Positions 16,565 to 25,136 of a stretch of DNA of 53,326 nt are shown here, in pieces. Each line of letters begins with the position of its first letter. The stretch's first letter is position 1. Position numbers and translations under genes: made by a program. The DNA comes from Sphingopyxis sp. (GTDB taxonomy: Bacteria; Pseudomonadota; Alphaproteobacteria; Sphingomonadales; Sphingomonadaceae). Under the pieces are notes generated by a model that did not search any database, had not been told where the DNA came from, and was given only the letters and a program-made list of their open reading frames with translations. The DNA is taken from assembly GCF_019459305.1 (NCBI RefSeq), contig NZ_JAIBES010000074.1, forward strand, positions 1 to 53,326, read 5' to 3'.

Positions 16565-18010
16565 ATGAGTGACACCCTGCTTTCCTTCGAACCCGCAACC
16601 GGCGAAGAGCTGTGGCGCGGCGCGGTCAGCAATGTCGATGACGAGGTCGCCATCGCGCGGGGCGCCTGGCCCGAATGGGCGGCCAAAGCCGTCACCTTCC
16701 GAACCGAAACGCTGCGCCGCTTCGCCGACCGGGTCAAAGCCGAAGGTGAAGTGCTCGCCGACCTGATCGCGCGCGAAACCGGCAAGCCGTTGTGGGAAGC
16801 GCGGACCGAGGTCGAATCGGTGGTGGCTAAGGTCGATGTTTCGGTGAAATCCTATGGTGAACGCACCCCGAACCGGCGGATCGAGGGCGCCATGGGGCTG
16901 CGCAACGCGGTGCGCCACAAACCGCACGGCGCGCTGGCGGTGCTCGGCCCGTATAATTTCCCGGCCCACTTGCCGAATGGCCATATCGTCCCGGCGCTGA
17001 TCGCGGGCAATTCGGTGGTGTTCAAGCCGTCCGAAAAGACCCCCGCAGTTGGCGCCAAGCTGGTCGAGCTGTTCCACAGCGCCGGGGTGCCGCCAGAGGT
17101 GCTGCGGTTGATCGTCGGCGGCCCTGACACCGGCAAGGCGCTGGCGGGGCATCAAGGCATCGACGGCCTGTTGTTCACCGGGTCAGCACGCACCGGCCTC
17201 GCGCTCAACCGCCAATTCGCCGACCAGCCGGGCAAGATGCTGGCGCTCGAAATGGGCGGCAACAATCCGATTGTGGTGTGGGACACCGCCGACATCCGCA
17301 CCGCAGCGATCATCGTCGTCCAGTCTGCCTTTCTCAGCGCCGGACAGCGGTGCAGCAACGCGCGGCGGCTGATCGTTCGCGACAGTCTCGCCGACGCGCT
17401 GCTGGAAGAGGTCAAGGCGCTGGCCAACCGACTGATCGTCGACCATCCGCACGCCGATCCGGCGCCCTATATGGGGCCGGTGATCGACAATGAGGCCGCC
17501 GACGGCCTGACCGAAAGCTTCCTGATCCTGATGTCGAACGGCGGCCAGGTGATCCGCCATATGACGCGGCCAGTCGCGGGCCGACCATTCCTTACTCCCG
17601 GCATCATCGACGTCACGTCGATGCCTGAGCGCCCCGACATTGAGCTGTTCGGACCACTCCTCCAGGTCGTCCGCGTCGAGACGTTCGAAGCCGCGATCGC
17701 CGAGGCGAACAACACCGCGTTTGGCCTTTCGGCTTCGCTGGTGGGCGGTACGCCGCAGCTGTATGACCAGTTCTGGGCCAACGCGCGCGCCGGGGTGATC
17801 AACTGGAACCGCCCAACCAACGGAGCATCGTCGGCGGCGCCGTTCGGCGGGATCGGCCTGTCTGGCAATCATCGCCCCAGCGCCTTCTACGCCGCCGATT
17901 ATTGCGCCTATCCGGTTGCGAGCGCGGAAAGCGATGCGCTGCGCGCCTCGATCGGGGTCGGCTTGCGCGATCCAGAAGGATCGCGATTGATTCCGAAGAA
18001 CTACAACTAG
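16565..18010 (+). CDS. astD: Succinylglutamate-semialdehyde dehydrogenase-like enzyme
   Basis: The 481-residue aldehyde dehydrogenase matches AstD, which oxidises N-succinylglutamate semialdehyde in arginine catabolism by the AST pathway. Motifs: GPYNFPAHLPNGHIVPAL typical of AstD, FKPSEKTP, LEMGGNNP with the general base, and catalytic C263 in SAGQRCSNARR. The length is normal for AstD. No astA, astB, astC or astE adjoin in this window, so the pathway role rests on similarity only. ATG at 16565 follows GGGGCGACC. A small palindromic repeat follows the stop. Confidence 0.88.
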   Translation: MSDTLLSFEPATGEELWRGAVSNVDDEVAIARGAWPEWAAKAVTFRTETLRRFADRVKAEGEVLADLIARETGKPLWEARTEVESVVAKVDVSVKSYGERTPNRRIEGAMGLRNAVRHKPHGALAVLGPYNFPAHLPNGHIVPALIAGNSVVFKPSEKTPAVGAKLVELFHSAGVPPEVLRLIVGGPDTGKALAGHQGIDGLLFTGSARTGLALNRQFADQPGKMLALEMGGNNPIVVWDTADIRTAAIIVVQSAFLSAGQRCSNARRLIVRDSLADALLEEVKALANRLIVDHPHADPAPYMGPVIDNEAADGLTESFLILMSNGGQVIRHMTRPVAGRPFLTPGIIDVTSMPERPDIELFGPLLQVVRVETFEAAIAEANNTAFGLSASLVGGTPQLYDQFWANARAGVINWNRPTNGASSAAPFGGIGLSGNHRPSAFYAADYCAYPVASAESDALRASIGVGLRDPEGSRLIPKNYN

Positions 18011-18016
18011 CCGCGT

Positions 18017-18050
18017 CGTCGTCATGCCGGACTTGATCCGGGGTGACGAT
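18017..18050. repeat. Short palindromic repeat fragment
   Basis: GTCATGCCGGA (18021-18031) and TCCGGGGTGAC (18037-18047) form an imperfect hairpin after the AstD-like gene. The same GACCCCGGACTT(G)ATCCGGGG theme appears inside the repeat at 48743-48838. Confidence 0.5.
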
Positions 18051-18129
18051 CGAGAGGGGCAATTTTACCTTCATCAGCGTCAATAAAGCCTGCTTTGCCA
18101 TTCGGCGGGCGCACCATCATCTATCGTGC

Positions 18130-18918
18130 ATGGAAAAGACTCTCCCCCCTGTCGGTAAGCTATGGCTCGTCGGCGCTGGCCCAGGCGACCCGGACCTGCT
18201 GACGCTGCGCGCCGTGCGGCTGCTCGCGAGCGCCGATCTTGTCGTCCATGACGGGCTGGTCGGCGACGGCGTGCTCGCGCTGATCTCGCCGCATGTCGAA
18301 CGCATCAGCGTCGCGAAGCAGCGCAGCCGCCATACGATGAAGCAGGAACTGATCAACGAGCTGCTCGTCCGCGAAGCGCTGACCGGCAAGCAGGTCGTGC
18401 GCCTGAAAGGCGGCGATCCGTTCATCTTTGGGCGGGGCGGCGAGGAACTCGATGCAGCACGTGACGCCGGTGTGGCTTGCGAAGTCGTCCCGGGTATCAC
18501 CGCCGCGATGGGCTGCGCCGCACAGGCGGGCCTCCCCCTCACCCACCGCGACGACGCCAGCGCCGTCAGCTTTGTCGCCGGCCAGTGCAAGGATCTGTCC
18601 GATCAGGACTGGTCGGGCCTCGCGGGCCATGGCCGCACCCTCGTCATCTACATGGGCATCGCCACCGCATCCGCGATTGCCGACAAGCTGATCGCCGACG
18701 GCGTGTCGCCCGAACTGCCCGTCGCGGTGATCGAACGCGGCACGACCGTCGACGCGCGCGTCCTCCGCACTTTGCTCGCCGACCTCGGCGATCTCGTCAC
18801 GCGCGAAGCGGTGAAAAGCCCGGCGCTGATCATCGTCGGCAAGGTCGCAGCGCGCGCCGATGCGCTCGACTGCCTCGGCGCCCCCGGCGTCGCCGAAAAA
18901 TTGGGGAATTTTATATGA
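18130..18918 (+). CDS. cobA: Uroporphyrinogen-III C-methyltransferase (SUMT)
   Basis: The 262-residue enzyme methylates uroporphyrinogen III twice using SAM to give precorrin-2, the precursor of siroheme. Visible are the SAM-binding LVGAGPGDPDLLTLRA (about 11-26), VRLKGGDPFIFGRGGEE (about 97-113), and VVPGITAAMGCAAQAGLPLTHR. The size is right for a single-function SUMT; there is no CysG dehydrogenase/chelatase fusion. It opens the sulfate-assimilation operon, consistent with a need for siroheme by the sulfite reductase downstream. ATG at 18130 fits the family start. Confidence 0.93.
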   Translation: MEKTLPPVGKLWLVGAGPGDPDLLTLRAVRLLASADLVVHDGLVGDGVLALISPHVERISVAKQRSRHTMKQELINELLVREALTGKQVVRLKGGDPFIFGRGGEELDAARDAGVACEVVPGITAAMGCAAQAGLPLTHRDDASAVSFVAGQCKDLSDQDWSGLAGHGRTLVIYMGIATASAIADKLIADGVSPELPVAVIERGTTVDARVLRTLLADLGDLVTREAVKSPALIIVGKVAARADALDCLGAPGVAEKLGNFI

Positions 18919-19211
18919 AACTGCTGACCGGCAATGACCTGAAAACAGGATTTGTCACCTGGTGGACCGGCGCCGACTGGTCGCTGCATATCGAGGACGC
19001 CGCCGACGTCGGTGAGGCTGGCGAGGCAGTCCTCGCAGTCGAGGAAGCCGCGCGCCGCGTCAACGCGCCCTATATCATCGCCGGCGAAGCCACCCCCGAC
19101 GGCCCGCGCCCCGCGCATATCAAGGAGCGCATCCGCGCGCTCGGCCCAACCGTGCGCCCCGACCTGACATTAAAACCCGCCGATCCTGCGGCCGGCGACT
19201 GGGTGATTTGA
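18915..19211 (+). CDS. DUF2849 protein of the sulfite reductase operon
   Basis: This 98-residue protein (MKLLTGNDLKTGFVTWW...) belongs to DUF2849, a small family found in alphaproteobacteria between siroheme and sulfite reductase genes. It overlaps the stop of cobA by ATGA and ends one base before the reductase, so it is translated with them. No signal peptide, membrane helix or metal motif is seen. Its job is unknown; position suggests assembly, electron transfer or regulation of sulfite reductase. Confidence 0.85.
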   Translation: MKLLTGNDLKTGFVTWWTGADWSLHIEDAADVGEAGEAVLAVEEAARRVNAPYIIAGEATPDGPRPAHIKERIRALGPTVRPDLTLKPADPAAGDWVI

Positions 19212-19212
19212 T

Positions 19213-20844
19213 ATGTATAAATATGACGAATATGACCAGCAGATGGTCGATGCGCGCGTCGCCGAATTCGCCGATCAGGTGAAGCGCCGCTTGGCGGGCG
19301 AGATCACCGAAGACCAGTTCAAGCCGCTGCGCCTAATGAACGGCCTCTATCTCCAGCTTCACGCCTATATGCTGCGCGTCGCAGTGCCCTATGGCACGCT
19401 CGACAGCCGCCAGATGCGGATGCTCGCGCATATCGCGCGCAAATATGACCGCGATTACGGCCATTTCACCACCCGCCAGAATATCCAGTATAACTGGATC
19501 AAGCTGGAGGATGCCCCCGCGATCCTCGCCGATCTGGCGTCGGTCGAGATGCACGCAATCCAGACGAGCGGCAATTGCATCCGCAATATCTCGTCGGACC
19601 AATGGGCGGGCGCCGCCGCCGATGAGCTGACCGATCCGCGTCCATGGGCCGAACTGCTGCGCCAATGGTCGAGCTTCCACCCCGAATTCAGCTATTTGCC
19701 GCGCAAGTTCAAGATTGCGGTGATCGCCGCCGAGGAAGATCGCGCCGCGATGCGCCTCCACGACATCGGCATCCAGATCGTCGAAAAGGACGGCGTCCAC
19801 GGCGCCGCTTTCTATGTCGGCGGCGGAATGGGCCGCACCCCGATGATCGCGCCGCTGATCAAGGATTTCGTGCCGCTCGACGACCTGCTCAGCTATACCG
19901 AGGCGTGCCTGCGCGTGTACAACCGCTATGGCCGCCGCGATAATATCTACAAGGCGCGGATCAAAATCCTGATCCACGAGCTTGGCGCCGACGAATATCG
20001 CCGCCAGGTCGAGGAAGAATTTGCGCACGTAAAATCGCTCGGCGTCGATCCGCCGAAAGCCGAATTCGACCGCATCGCGGCGCAGTTCGCAATGCCGCCG
20101 CTCGACGCGTCGGCTTCGGACGAGATCGACCGCAGCGACCCCGACTTCGCGGTCTGGGTCGACCAGAATGTCGCCGCGCACAAAGTGCCGGGCCATGCGA
20201 TCGTCAACATCAGCCTGAAACCTTTGGGCGGTATTCCCGGCGATGCCAACTCGGCGCAGATCGACCTGATGGCCGACCTCGCCGAACGCTACAGTCACGA
20301 CGAATTGCGCGTCACCCATGCGCAGAACATCGTCCTGCCGCACGTCCGCAAGGCCGACCTGTTGGCGATCTGGCAGGCACTCGACGCCGCGGACCTCGCG
20401 ACGCCGAACCTAGACCTGATCAGCGACATCATCGCCTGCCCCGGGCTCGACTATTGCAGCCTGGCCAACGCGCGTTCGATCCCGGTCGCGCAAAAGATCG
20501 CGCAGCGCTTCGCCGATCCGGCGCGCCAGCGCGATCTGGGCGAGTTGAAGCTCAAGATTTCGGGTTGCATCAACGCGTGCGGGCATCACCATGCGGGTCA
20601 CATCGGCATCCTCGGCGTCGACCGCAAAGGTACCGAAAATTACCAGCTCCTGCTCGGCGGGTCGGGCGCGGAGGATGTGTCGCTCGGCACCATCACCGGC
20701 CCCGGTTTCGACGAGGACGGCATCGTCGATGCGATCGAGCGCGTGACCGACAAATATCTGAGCGAACGCACCGACGGCGAACGCTTCGTCGACACCTATC
20801 GCCGCGTCGGCATGGCGCCGTTCAAGGAGGCGATCTATGGTTGA
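19213..20844 (+). CDS. cysI: Sulfite reductase hemoprotein (nitrite/sulfite reductase family)
   Basis: The 543-residue protein has the siroheme/4Fe-4S fold of assimilatory sulfite and nitrite reductases and reduces sulfite to sulfide with six electrons. The cluster ligands are C409 and C415 (CPGLDYCSLANARS) and C452 and C456 (GCINACGHHH), the standard C-x5-C ... C-x3-C pattern. HFTTRQNIQYNWI and CIRNISSD are siroheme-side motifs of the N-terminal half. No flavoprotein CysJ is encoded nearby, so ferredoxin or another donor is probable. Nitrite reductase is the alternative, but the APS reductase partner argues for sulfite. Confidence 0.92.
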   Translation: MYKYDEYDQQMVDARVAEFADQVKRRLAGEITEDQFKPLRLMNGLYLQLHAYMLRVAVPYGTLDSRQMRMLAHIARKYDRDYGHFTTRQNIQYNWIKLEDAPAILADLASVEMHAIQTSGNCIRNISSDQWAGAAADELTDPRPWAELLRQWSSFHPEFSYLPRKFKIAVIAAEEDRAAMRLHDIGIQIVEKDGVHGAAFYVGGGMGRTPMIAPLIKDFVPLDDLLSYTEACLRVYNRYGRRDNIYKARIKILIHELGADEYRRQVEEEFAHVKSLGVDPPKAEFDRIAAQFAMPPLDASASDEIDRSDPDFAVWVDQNVAAHKVPGHAIVNISLKPLGGIPGDANSAQIDLMADLAERYSHDELRVTHAQNIVLPHVRKADLLAIWQALDAADLATPNLDLISDIIACPGLDYCSLANARSIPVAQKIAQRFADPARQRDLGELKLKISGCINACGHHHAGHIGILGVDRKGTENYQLLLGGSGAEDVSLGTITGPGFDEDGIVDAIERVTDKYLSERTDGERFVDTYRRVGMAPFKEAIYG

Positions 20845-21250
20845 GCATCTACAAGCCGACGGCGAAGAACCCTGCGTCACCCTCGACGCCTTCCTCGAAC
20901 AGTCGAACGCGACCGCGGTGCGGCTCGAATCTGATGAGGATGCACGCGCACTCATCCCGCACCTCGACCGGCTTTCGCTGATCGAGGTCGCGTTCCCGAA
21001 ATTCCGCGATGGCCGGGGCTATTCGTCGGCGCGCATCCTGCGTGAGGCGGGTTACACGGGCGAATTGCGCGCGCAGGGCGACGTGCTGGTCGACCAGATC
21101 GCTTACATGAAGCGCTGCGGCTTCGACAGCTTCGCGCCCGAAAAGGATCTGAACCCGGCCGATGTCGAAGCGGCGCTGTCGCGCTGGCCCGAACATTATC
21201 AGGGCGCCGCCGATGGCGCTGTACCGATCTGGAAGCTGCGGCATGGGTAA
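20837..21250 (+). CDS. DUF934 protein of the sulfite reductase operon
   Basis: The 137-residue DUF934 protein overlaps the end of the sulfite reductase gene by eight bases and is itself overlapped by the APS reductase gene. Features include LIEVAFPKFRDGRGYSSAR, characteristic of the family, and a single internal cysteine. In many alpha- and betaproteobacteria this family lies between cysI and cysH and is annotated as oxidoreductase-like, but no catalytic activity is shown. Role unknown; likely linked to sulfite reductase function. Confidence 0.88.
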   Translation: MVEHLQADGEEPCVTLDAFLEQSNATAVRLESDEDARALIPHLDRLSLIEVAFPKFRDGRGYSSARILREAGYTGELRAQGDVLVDQIAYMKRCGFDSFAPEKDLNPADVEAALSRWPEHYQGAADGAVPIWKLRHG

Positions 21251-22115
21251 AGCCGTTCCCCGAATTCCGTTCGTGTCGAGCGAAGTCGAGACACCAGGAG
21301 GCCGTGCGCCAACGACGGGCATCTCGACTTCGCTCAACGCAAACGGTGGCGACAGAAAGCGCGATCGCATCGACGTCGCACCGCGTTTCACCGACGCCGA
21401 TGTCATCCGCCTGAACAACCTGTTTCGCGGTCAGGATGCCGCCGAGGTGGTCGCCAGCGTCATCGGCGCGGGGCTGCTCGGAGACACCGCGCTTGTCTCC
21501 AGCTTTGGCGCCGAAAGCGCGGTGCTACTGCACCTCGTGGTGCAGGTCTCCCCCGACATGCCGGTGCTGTTCCTCGACACCGGCAAGCATTTCCCCGAAA
21601 CGCTCGCCTATCGCGATACGCTCGCGGCGCGGCTCGGGCTCAATATCGTCAACCTGACCCCCGATGCAGACGATCTGGCAGCGAAGGATTCCACCGAACT
21701 GCGCTGGTCCTATGATCCCGACGGCTGCTGCGAAATCCGCAAGGTCAAACCGCTCGAAAAGGCGATGGCTGGTTTCGATGCGTCGATCACCGGGCGCAAA
21801 GGCTTTCAGTCATCGACGCGCGGCGGTTTGCCGCGCTTCGAGCTCGACGGCAGCACCGGCCGGTTGAAATTCAACCCGCTCGCCAACTGGACACGCGATC
21901 AGCTCGACGCCTTTTTCGCCGAGCACGACCTGCCGCGCCATCCGCTGGAATCGCAAGGCTACCCGTCGATCGGCTGCTCGCCGTGCACGTCAAAGGTTCT
22001 GCCGGGCGAAGACCCGCGCTCGGGCCGCTGGCGCGGCTGGGACAAAACCGAATGCGGCATCCACGAAGCGGTGTCGCCGATCGGCGACGACCCGGCGAAC
22101 GATCCGGCGTTCTGA
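21243..22115 (+). CDS. cysH: Assimilatory APS reductase, with repeat-derived N-terminal segment
   Basis: The 290-residue enzyme reduces adenylyl sulfate to sulfite using thioredoxin. The 4Fe-4S ligands C162-C163 and C245/C248 (SIGCSPCTSK) and the catalytic C271 (ECGIH) mark it as the cluster-containing APS-type, not the PAPS-type. The PP-loop region is SSFGAESAVLLHL (about 87-99). Family homology begins near residue 47, and residues about 9-35 (PFVSSEVET ... GISTSLNAN) are encoded by a palindromic repeat at 21268-21346. ATG at 21243 overlaps the DUF934 stop (ATGGGTAA), so translation is coupled; no ATG closer to the conserved core is seen. A dispersed repeat follows the gene. Confidence 0.93.
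   Translation: MGKAVPRIPFVSSEVETPGGRAPTTGISTSLNANGGDRKRDRIDVAPRFTDADVIRLNNLFRGQDAAEVVASVIGAGLLGDTALVSSFGAESAVLLHLVVQVSPDMPVLFLDTGKHFPETLAYRDTLAARLGLNIVNLTPDADDLAAKDSTELRWSYDPDGCCEIRKVKPLEKAMAGFDASITGRKGFQSSTRGGLPRFELDGSTGRLKFNPLANWTRDQLDAFFAEHDLPRHPLESQGYPSIGCSPCTSKVLPGEDPRSGRWRGWDKTECGIHEAVSPIGDDPANDPAF
21268..21346. repeat. Palindromic repeat inside the 5' part of cysH
   Basis: GTTCGTGTCGAGCGAAGTCG near the left end and ATCTCGACTTCGCTCAACGC (21321-21340) near the right are near inverse complements, about 79 bases in total. From my knowledge, similar GTCGAGCGAAGTCGAGAC elements are common intergenic repeats in sphingomonads. Here it is in frame and has no stop. Confidence 0.7.
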
Positions 22116-22116
22116 C

Positions 22117-22203
22117 ATCTTTATCACCCCGGCGAAGGCCGGGGTCTCAACCTCGCATCCGAACGCGACGGCGAGATCCCGGCCTTCGCCGAGATGACGA
22201 TCA
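22117..22203. repeat. Palindromic intergenic repeat between cysH and dnaB
   Basis: CACCCCGGCGAAGGCCGGGGT contains its own CCCGGC/GCCGGG hairpin; the right half GAGATCCCGGCCTTCGCCGAGATGA is its diverged inverse complement. The element fills the gap between convergent genes and probably terminates both. Confidence 0.7.
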
Positions 22204-22204
22204 A

Positions 22205-23716
22205 TTACTCATAATCCGCAAACGCCTGACTCTCGTCGGCGAGATCGCTGAACTTGGTCGTCTTCGCCTCGAAGTGCAGGCGGATCTTGCCGGTCGAACC
22301 ATGGCGTGACTTCGCAACGATCACTTCGGCCAGGCCAAAGACGCGCTCCATTTCGGCAGCCCATTCCTCGTGCGCAGCGTGGATCTTGACGTCATCGCCT
22401 TCCATCGGGCGTTTGGGTTCGCGCGAACCGACATAATAATCCTCGCGAAACACGAACAACACCATGTCCGCGTCCTGCTCGATCGAGCCCGATTCGCGCA
22501 GATCGGACAGCATCGGCCGTTTGTCTTCGCGCTGTTCGACCGCACGGCTCAGCTGCGACAGCGCCATCACGGGCACATGAAGTTCCTTTGCCAGCGTCTT
22601 CAAACCACGCGAAATTTCCGAAATTTCCTGCACGCGATTGTCGCCGCTCTTCGAGCTGCCCGCCAGCAACTGGAGATAATCGACAATGATCAGGCCGATG
22701 CCATGCCGCCGCTGCAAGCGCCGCGCGCGCGTCCGCAGCCCCGCGATGGTCAGCGCCGGGGTGTCGTCGATAAACAGCGGCAACGTCTGAAGCTGCTGGG
22801 CGGCGCGCGACAGTTGCTGAAACTGTTCCTTGCTGATCTTGCCCATGCGCAACGCCTCGCCCGACACCCCCGATTGTTCGGCGAGGACGCGCGTCGCGAG
22901 CTGGTCGGCGGACATTTCGAGGCTGAAAAAGGCGACTTTCGCGCCCATATTCTTTTCGGGCGGAATCCCGTCGTCCTCGTCGCGGCGCCAGCGTTAGGCG
23001 GCGTTTTACGCGATGTTGGTAGCGAGCGAGGTCTTGCCCATGCCGGGACGCCCGGCGAGGATCATCAAGTCCGAATTGTGCATGCCGCCGATCTTGGCGT
23101 TCATACTCGAAATGCCGGTGGTGATCCCCGACAGATGGCCGCCCGAGTTGAGCGCGCGTTCGGCCGCCTGCAACGCGGTCAGCCTGGCCTGGCTGAAACT
23201 TTTGACCGACCCCATTTCGGCCTCGCCGCCCGCGACGCGGTAGAGCGCGGTTTCCGCCTCTTCGATCTGCGCCTGCGGATCCACCCGCTCGCTGGTGTCG
23301 AGCGCATTTTCGACGAGCACCCGCCCGACGCCGGCCAGTTCGCGCAGCAAGGCCAGATCATAGATCTGCTTGGCGAAGTCGCGCGCGCCGATCAGCCCGG
23401 CGCCGCTGCCGGTGAGCTGCGCCAGATAACCGACCCCGCCGACCGCCTTCATCGCCTCATCGGCTTCGAAATAGGGCTTCAGCGTCACCGGCGTCGCGAT
23501 GCTGTTGCGTTCGATCAGCGCCATCGTCTGCTGGAAAATACGGCCGTGGAGCGGCTCGAAAAAATGATCGGGGGTGAGCGCGACGGGCAGATCCTCGACG
23601 ACTCGGTTGTCGATCAAGATCGCGCCGAGAAACGCGGCCTCGGCCTCGATATTACGCGGCAATTGAGGGGCTTCCCCGGCGGTTGCAGAGGGGGCGAGGC
23701 GGACAACATCTAACAT
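22205..23716 (-). pseudogene. dnaB: Replicative DNA helicase DnaB with two in-frame TAA codons
   Basis: The reading frame spans 504 codons, the normal DnaB length, and encodes the hexameric 5'-3' helicase that drives the replication fork. The N-terminal domain is codons 20-165, the linker 165-195, Walker A is GRPGMGKTS (222-230), Walker B lies in GLIIVDYLQLL, and the C-terminus is complete. Codons 237 (23006-23008) and 241 (22994-22996) are TAA, in the tract IA*NAA*RWRRDEDDG; homology continues on both sides with no frame change. Alphaproteobacterial DnaB proteins commonly have Tyr or Phe after NIA (my recollection). Downstream, ATG at 22948 (MGAKVAFFSLEMS) could start a separate C-terminal piece. 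Either this copy is non-functional, the stops are read through or bypassed, or the sequence has errors. The start ATG 23716 gives the usual length. Confidence 0.9.
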
Positions 23717-23879
23717 GGTCACTTCATGCTCTGTCACCACGCGCGGTGCAACCGGCTAGACCGACCCCATTGGCATCGCCGTGGGCGCATCTGGGGATAA
23801 GTCCAAGATTCCGTCCGTGTCGACGGTGATGCCAAGTCCCCTTGCCCTTCGCCCCGCGCCAAGTAGAAGCACAGGCAGC

Positions 23880-24377
23880 ATGGCCGACGCAGACCCTTCC
23901 AAACAGCGCATCATTTCGGTCGAACTCGACGAGGGTTCGATCGTCTGGCGCAATCCCGACGTCGAACAGGAACGCCGTGTCGCGATCTTCGACCTGATCG
24001 AGGATAATAAATTCGTCCCACAGCGCGGCCACTCGGACGGCTATGTCGGACCCTATCGCCTGCTGCTGCGCGTCGAGGAAGGGCGGCTGATCTTTGAAAT
24101 CTCGCGCGAGGATGGCTCGCCGCTGGAAGCGATCATCCTTGGGCTCGGCCGTTTCCGCCGCCCGATCCGCGACTATTTCGCGATCTGCGACTCTTATTAT
24201 CAGGCGATCAAGACCTCGACCGCGCAGCAGATCGAGACCGTGGACATGGCGCGCCGCGGACTGCACAACGAAGCGGCCGAGATGCTGATGGACCGGCTCG
24301 ACGGCAAGATCGCGGTCGATTTCGACACGGCGCGGCGCTTGTTTACGCTGATCTGCGTCCTGCACATCAAGGGTTGA
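23880..24377 (+). CDS. UPF0262 family protein
   Basis: The 165-residue protein matches UPF0262, a conserved alphaproteobacterial family of unknown function. Seen are [54 protein letters not shown] and a C-terminal helical segment ending [13 protein letters not shown]. It has no signal peptide or recognisable catalytic motif. ATG at 23880 follows AGGCAGC and matches the family start. It is divergent from dnaB and three bases before the GH25-like gene, so it may head the cluster 23.9-26.2 kb. Confidence 0.88.
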   Translation: MADADPSKQRIISVELDEGSIVWRNPDVEQERRVAIFDLIEDNKFVPQRGHSDGYVGPYRLLLRVEEGRLIFEISREDGSPLEAIILGLGRFRRPIRDYFAICDSYYQAIKTSTAQQIETVDMARRGLHNEAAEMLMDRLDGKIAVDFDTARRLFTLICVLHIKG

Positions 24378-24380
24378 CGG

Positions 24381-25136
24381 ATGGCAAGGGCGGCCACCAG
24401 AAACCAGCGGCCTGCAAGACCGGCTGGTGATTGGCGTAGCGCGCTTGCGCGAACGCTACGCCGCATCGGCGCCGCCATCGTCCTGCTGTTGCTGGCGACC
24501 GGCCTTGCGCTGTGGTGGGCAGCGCGCTGGACCCCTGATCGGGCGATCTATCCGACACAGGGGGTGACGATCGACGCGGGCAATGGCGATGTCCAATGGG
24601 GATCGATCAAGGCTGCGGGCGCCGATTTTGCCTATGTAATGGGAACCGACGGGACGCGCGGCATCGACGCCAAATTCACCCGCAACATGGTCGCGGCGCG
24701 CGAGGCGGGGGTTCAGACCGGCGCGATCCACCGCTACAGCCTGTGCCAGCTCGCAACCGATCAGGCGGCGAATTTCATCCGCCACGTCCCGCGCCGCGCC
24801 GACGCGTTGCCCGCCGTCGTGTGGCTCGATTATGACGACCGCTGCCCCGACCGTCCGACGCGCTCGCTGTTGCTCTCAGAACTCGCGACATTTTTGGCGC
24901 AGATCGAGGCGCATATGGGTAAGCGGAGCCTCATCGCCCCGGGTCCGGCGTTCGAGAGCGACTATCAGGTGACGAAAGGCATCGCGCGCACCATCTGGCT
25001 GCGCCGCGATTTCTTCGAACCCGATTATGCCGCGCACCCCTGGGCGATGTGGCAGGCGAACAACTATGTCCGCCTGTCGGGCGCCGACGGCACCATCGGC
25101 TGGAATGTGCTGCGCCCGCAAGGAGAAACGCGATGA
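24381..25136 (+). CDS. GH25-like membrane-anchored protein, possibly catalytically altered
   Basis: The 251-residue protein has a basic N-terminus and one transmembrane helix (about 32-49), placing the rest in the periplasm. The outside part resembles glycoside hydrolase family 25 muramidases: YPTQGVTIDAGNGDVQWGSIKAAG supplies the first aspartate region, IHRYSLCQLA and MWQANNYVRLSG match later strands. The strand that normally ends in the catalytic DxE reads VWLDYDDRCPD, so the expected glutamate is not seen. It may be inactive, use a different acid, or bind peptidoglycan only. Its stop overlaps the cytidine deaminase start (ATGA). Confidence 0.75.
   Translation: MARAATRNQRPARPAGDWRSALARTLRRIGAAIVLLLLATGLALWWAARWTPDRAIYPTQGVTIDAGNGDVQWGSIKAAGADFAYVMGTDGTRGIDAKFTRNMVAAREAGVQTGAIHRYSLCQLATDQAANFIRHVPRRADALPAVVWLDYDDRCPDRPTRSLLLSELATFLAQIEAHMGKRSLIAPGPAFESDYQVTKGIARTIWLRRDFFEPDYAAHPWAMWQANNYVRLSGADGTIGWNVLRPQGETR

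Noticed and set aside
18017..18129. Riboswitch or leader element before cobA
   Set aside because: The segment contains a short palindromic repeat and no cobalamin- or SAM-riboswitch core that I can recognise.
22994..23008. Intein or group I intron remnant in dnaB
   Set aside because: DnaB inteins do occur near Walker A, but nothing is inserted here: the codon count matches an uninterrupted DnaB.
22370..23713. Open frame of 447 codons on the plus strand opposite dnaB
   Set aside because: It is antisense to conserved DnaB sequence and has no family features. It does not explain the stops in dnaB.
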